A model generated the notes under the pieces. It searched no databases. It was not told the origin of the DNA and worked only from the letters and a program-made list of their open reading frames with translations. Source: HNR sp040400085 (lineage in GTDB: Bacteria; Actinomycetota; Actinomycetes; Actinomycetales; Microbacteriaceae). Taken from it: 64,000 nt of DNA. Below are positions 62,198-64,000 of the stretch, piece by piece. Position 1 is the stretch's first letter; each line of letters begins with the position of its first letter. Location: positions 1-64,000 of the forward strand of contig JBBAQX010000006.1 in NCBI GenBank assembly GCA_040400085.1, in the 5' to 3' direction. A program made the position numbers and the translations under genes.

Positions 62198-64000
62198 GTG
62201 GCACAGGACGTGCTCACCGACCTGAATAAGGTCCGCAACATCGGCATCATGGCTCACATCGATGCCGGAAAGACTACAACTACTGAGCGCATCCTGTTCT
62301 ACACGGGTGTGAACCACAAGTTGGGCGAGACGCACGACGGCGCTTCGACCACCGACTGGATGGAGCAGGAGAAAGAGCGCGGTATTACTATTACCAGCGC
62401 CGCGGTTACCTGCTTCTGGAACAACAACCAGATCAACATCATTGATACCCCGGGTCACGTTGACTTCACGGTTGAGGTGGAGCGTTCGCTTCGTATCCTC
62501 GACGGTGCGGTAGCCGTGTTCGACGGTAAAGAGGGCGTTGAGCCTCAGTCGGAAACGGTTTGGCGTCAGGCCGACAAGTACAACGTTCCCCGCATCTGCT
62601 TCGTCAACAAGATGGACAAGCTCGGAGCTGATTTCTACTACACGGTCGACACTATTGTTAAGCGTCTCGGCGCTAAGCCTTTGGTTCTGCAGCTCCCTAT
62701 CGGTTCGGAATCGCAGTTCGAGGGTGTCGTAGACCTCATCGAGATGCGCGCTCTCACCTGGCGTGGAGATGCAAAGGGTGACGTTGCTCTTGGTGCCAAG
62801 TATGCGGTCGAAGAGATCCCCGCTGACTTGGTTGACAAGGCCAACGAATACCGGACGACTCTTCTTGAGACCGTTGCCGAGACCAGCGAAGAGCTCATGG
62901 AAAAGTACCTCGAGGGCGAAGAGCTCACTGTAGCCGAGGTAAAAGCTGCTATTCGTAAACTCACTGTTAACAGCGAAATCTACCCGGTTCTCTGTGGCTC
63001 TGCCTTCAAGAACCGTGGTGTACAGCCGATGCTGGATGCCGTTGTTGACTTCCTGCCTTCGCCGCTTGACGTTCCCGCAACTGAGGCGCACGATCCCCGC
63101 GACGAGACGATCATCATCGAGCGTCACCCGGATGCTAACGATCCCTTTGCAGCTCTGGCATTCAAGGTTGCCGTGCACCCGTTCTTCGGTCGTCTGACTT
63201 ACGTTCGCGTGTACTCAGGTCGCCTTGACAGCGGTTCGCAGGTTATCAACTCAACCAAGGGCAAGAAGGAGCGCATCGGGAAGATCTTCCAGATGCACGC
63301 CAACAAGGAGAACCCTGTTGACTTCCTGACCGCAGGAAACATCTACGCTGTTATCGGGTTGAAGGATACCACCACCGGTGATACCCTTTGCGACCCCAAC
63401 AACCAGGTGGTTCTTGAGTCGATGACTTTCCCGGAGCCCGTTATCGAGGTTGCCATCGAGCCCAAGACCAAGGCCGATCAGGAGAAGCTGGGAACGGCTA
63501 TCCAGAAGCTTGCTGAGGAAGACCCAACGTTCCGCACGGAACAGAACCAGGAGACCGGTCAGACCGTTATCGCTGGTATGGGTGAGCTTCATCTTGATAT
63601 TCTTGTTGACCGTATGCGCCGTGAATTCAACGTTGAGGCTAACGTTGGAAAGCCGCAGGTTGCCTACCGCGAAACAATCCGTCGCGAGGTGCCGAAGTAC
63701 GATTACACCCACAAGAAGCAGACGGGTGGATCGGGTCAGTTCGCTAAGGTTCAGATCGCTATCGCTCCTCTGGAGACTGACGGCGACAAGATCTACGAAT
63801 TCGAGAACAAGGTGACCGGTGGTCGCATTCCTCGTGAGTACATCCCCTCGGTTGATGCCGGTATCCAGGATGCGCTTGCTGTTGGTGTTCTTGCCGGATT
63901 CCCCATGGTGGGAATCAAGGCTTCGCTTCTTGACGGTCAGTACCACGACGTTGACTCGTCGGAAATGGCTTTCAAGATCGCCGGATCGATGGCTTTCAAG
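62198..64000 (+). CDS. fusA: Elongation factor G (truncated by window edge)
   Basis: The first 601 codons of EF-G, the translocation GTPase; the gene runs past the window end with no stop. GTG 62198 follows CGGAGGAAC. The G1 motif is IMAHIDAGKTTTTERI, switch II IIDTPGHVDFTVEVER and G4 VNKMDKLGADF; domain IV begins around KPQVAYRETI. It sits in the standard str operon order, with tuf expected next. Confidence 0.99.
   Translation, partial: MAQDVLTDLNKVRNIGIMAHIDAGKTTTTERILFYTGVNHKLGETHDGASTTDWMEQEKERGITITSAAVTCFWNNNQINIIDTPGHVDFTVEVERSLRILDGAVAVFDGKEGVEPQSETVWRQADKYNVPRICFVNKMDKLGADFYYTVDTIVKRLGAKPLVLQLPIGSESQFEGVVDLIEMRALTWRGDAKGDVALGAKYAVEEIPADLVDKANEYRTTLLETVAETSEELMEKYLEGEELTVAEVKAAIRKLTVNSEIYPVLCGSAFKNRGVQPMLDAVVDFLPSPLDVPATEAHDPRDETIIIERHPDANDPFAALAFKVAVHPFFGRLTYVRVYSGRLDSGSQVINSTKGKKERIGKIFQMHANKENPVDFLTAGNIYAVIGLKDTTTGDTLCDPNNQVVLESMTFPEPVIEVAIEPKTKADQEKLGTAIQKLAEEDPTFRTEQNQETGQTVIAGMGELHLDILVDRMRREFNVEANVGKPQVAYRETIRREVPKYDYTHKKQTGGSGQFAKVQIAIAPLETDGDKIYEFENKVTGGRIPREYIPSVDAGIQDALAVGVLAGFPMVGIKASLLDGQYHDVDSSEMAFKIAGSMAFK

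Overview
The window is about 64 kb of a chromosome from a moderately GC-rich actinobacterium, most likely a member of the Microbacteriaceae. Supporting signs are TTG/GTG starts on rpoB, rpoC, rpsL and fusA, an actinobacterial/Bacillus-type SOS box, a DUF4916-type NUDIX protein, an actinobacterial tRNA-Pro end and an LPxTG-variant sorting signal. The family-level assignment is inference.

Region 1 (1 to ~20,506) is the right part of a siphovirus-type prophage. From the left edge it runs through the tail end of a large terminase whose frame is interrupted, an HK97-type portal, prohead protease and capsid, connectors, tail tube, frameshifted tail-assembly chaperones, a 1215-aa tape measure, Dit and other tail proteins, a collagen-like/C1q-like fibre, an M23 endolysin and membrane proteins of a lysis cassette. 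After a terminator comes a visibly more AT-rich cargo region. It holds a HEPN-like gene with a small partner, an orphan UmuD-like gene under an SOS box, and a leftward chain of tiny genes headed by an ImmA/IrrE-type metalloprotease with a 9-bp-arm operator. One further small gene is split by an in-frame TAG. The element ends at a tRNA-Pro 3' fragment (attR). No integrase, classical repressor or replication genes lie in the window; they would have to be to the left or be lost.

Region 2 (20.8-33.1 kb) is an arabinan/arabino-oligosaccharide utilisation locus. It encodes a LacI regulator, a strong promoter followed by three AACGTT operator cores at exact 13-bp spacing, a lipoprotein/two-permease ABC importer, a GH3 glycosidase, a GH51 arabinofuranosidase, and araB-araD-araA. 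It takes extracellular arabinosides to D-xylulose 5-phosphate. Region 3 (33.1-38.7 kb) holds a lipoprotein and a BMP-type (nucleoside or simple sugar) ABC importer with a related AACGTTTAC site upstream.

Region 4 (38.7-46.8 kb) holds mostly single housekeeping genes: a small alarmone synthetase, an esterase, a NUDIX protein, an old-yellow-enzyme reductase, a DEAD-box helicase, a kinase-phosphatase resembling Pnkp without its ligase, a SprT-like protein and a spermidine-synthase-like protein. Region 5 (46.9-54.6 kb) is rpoB-rpoC with promoter and terminator. Region 6 (54.7-60.9 kb) holds a Ppx/GppA phosphatase, membrane proteins, an unknown gene with a decayed partial copy of it 1.7 kb away, and between these an AT-rich leucine-rich-repeat surface protein that appears to have lost its 5' end. 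Region 7 (61.2 kb to the end) is the str operon: rpsL, rpsG and fusA, the last cut by the window edge.
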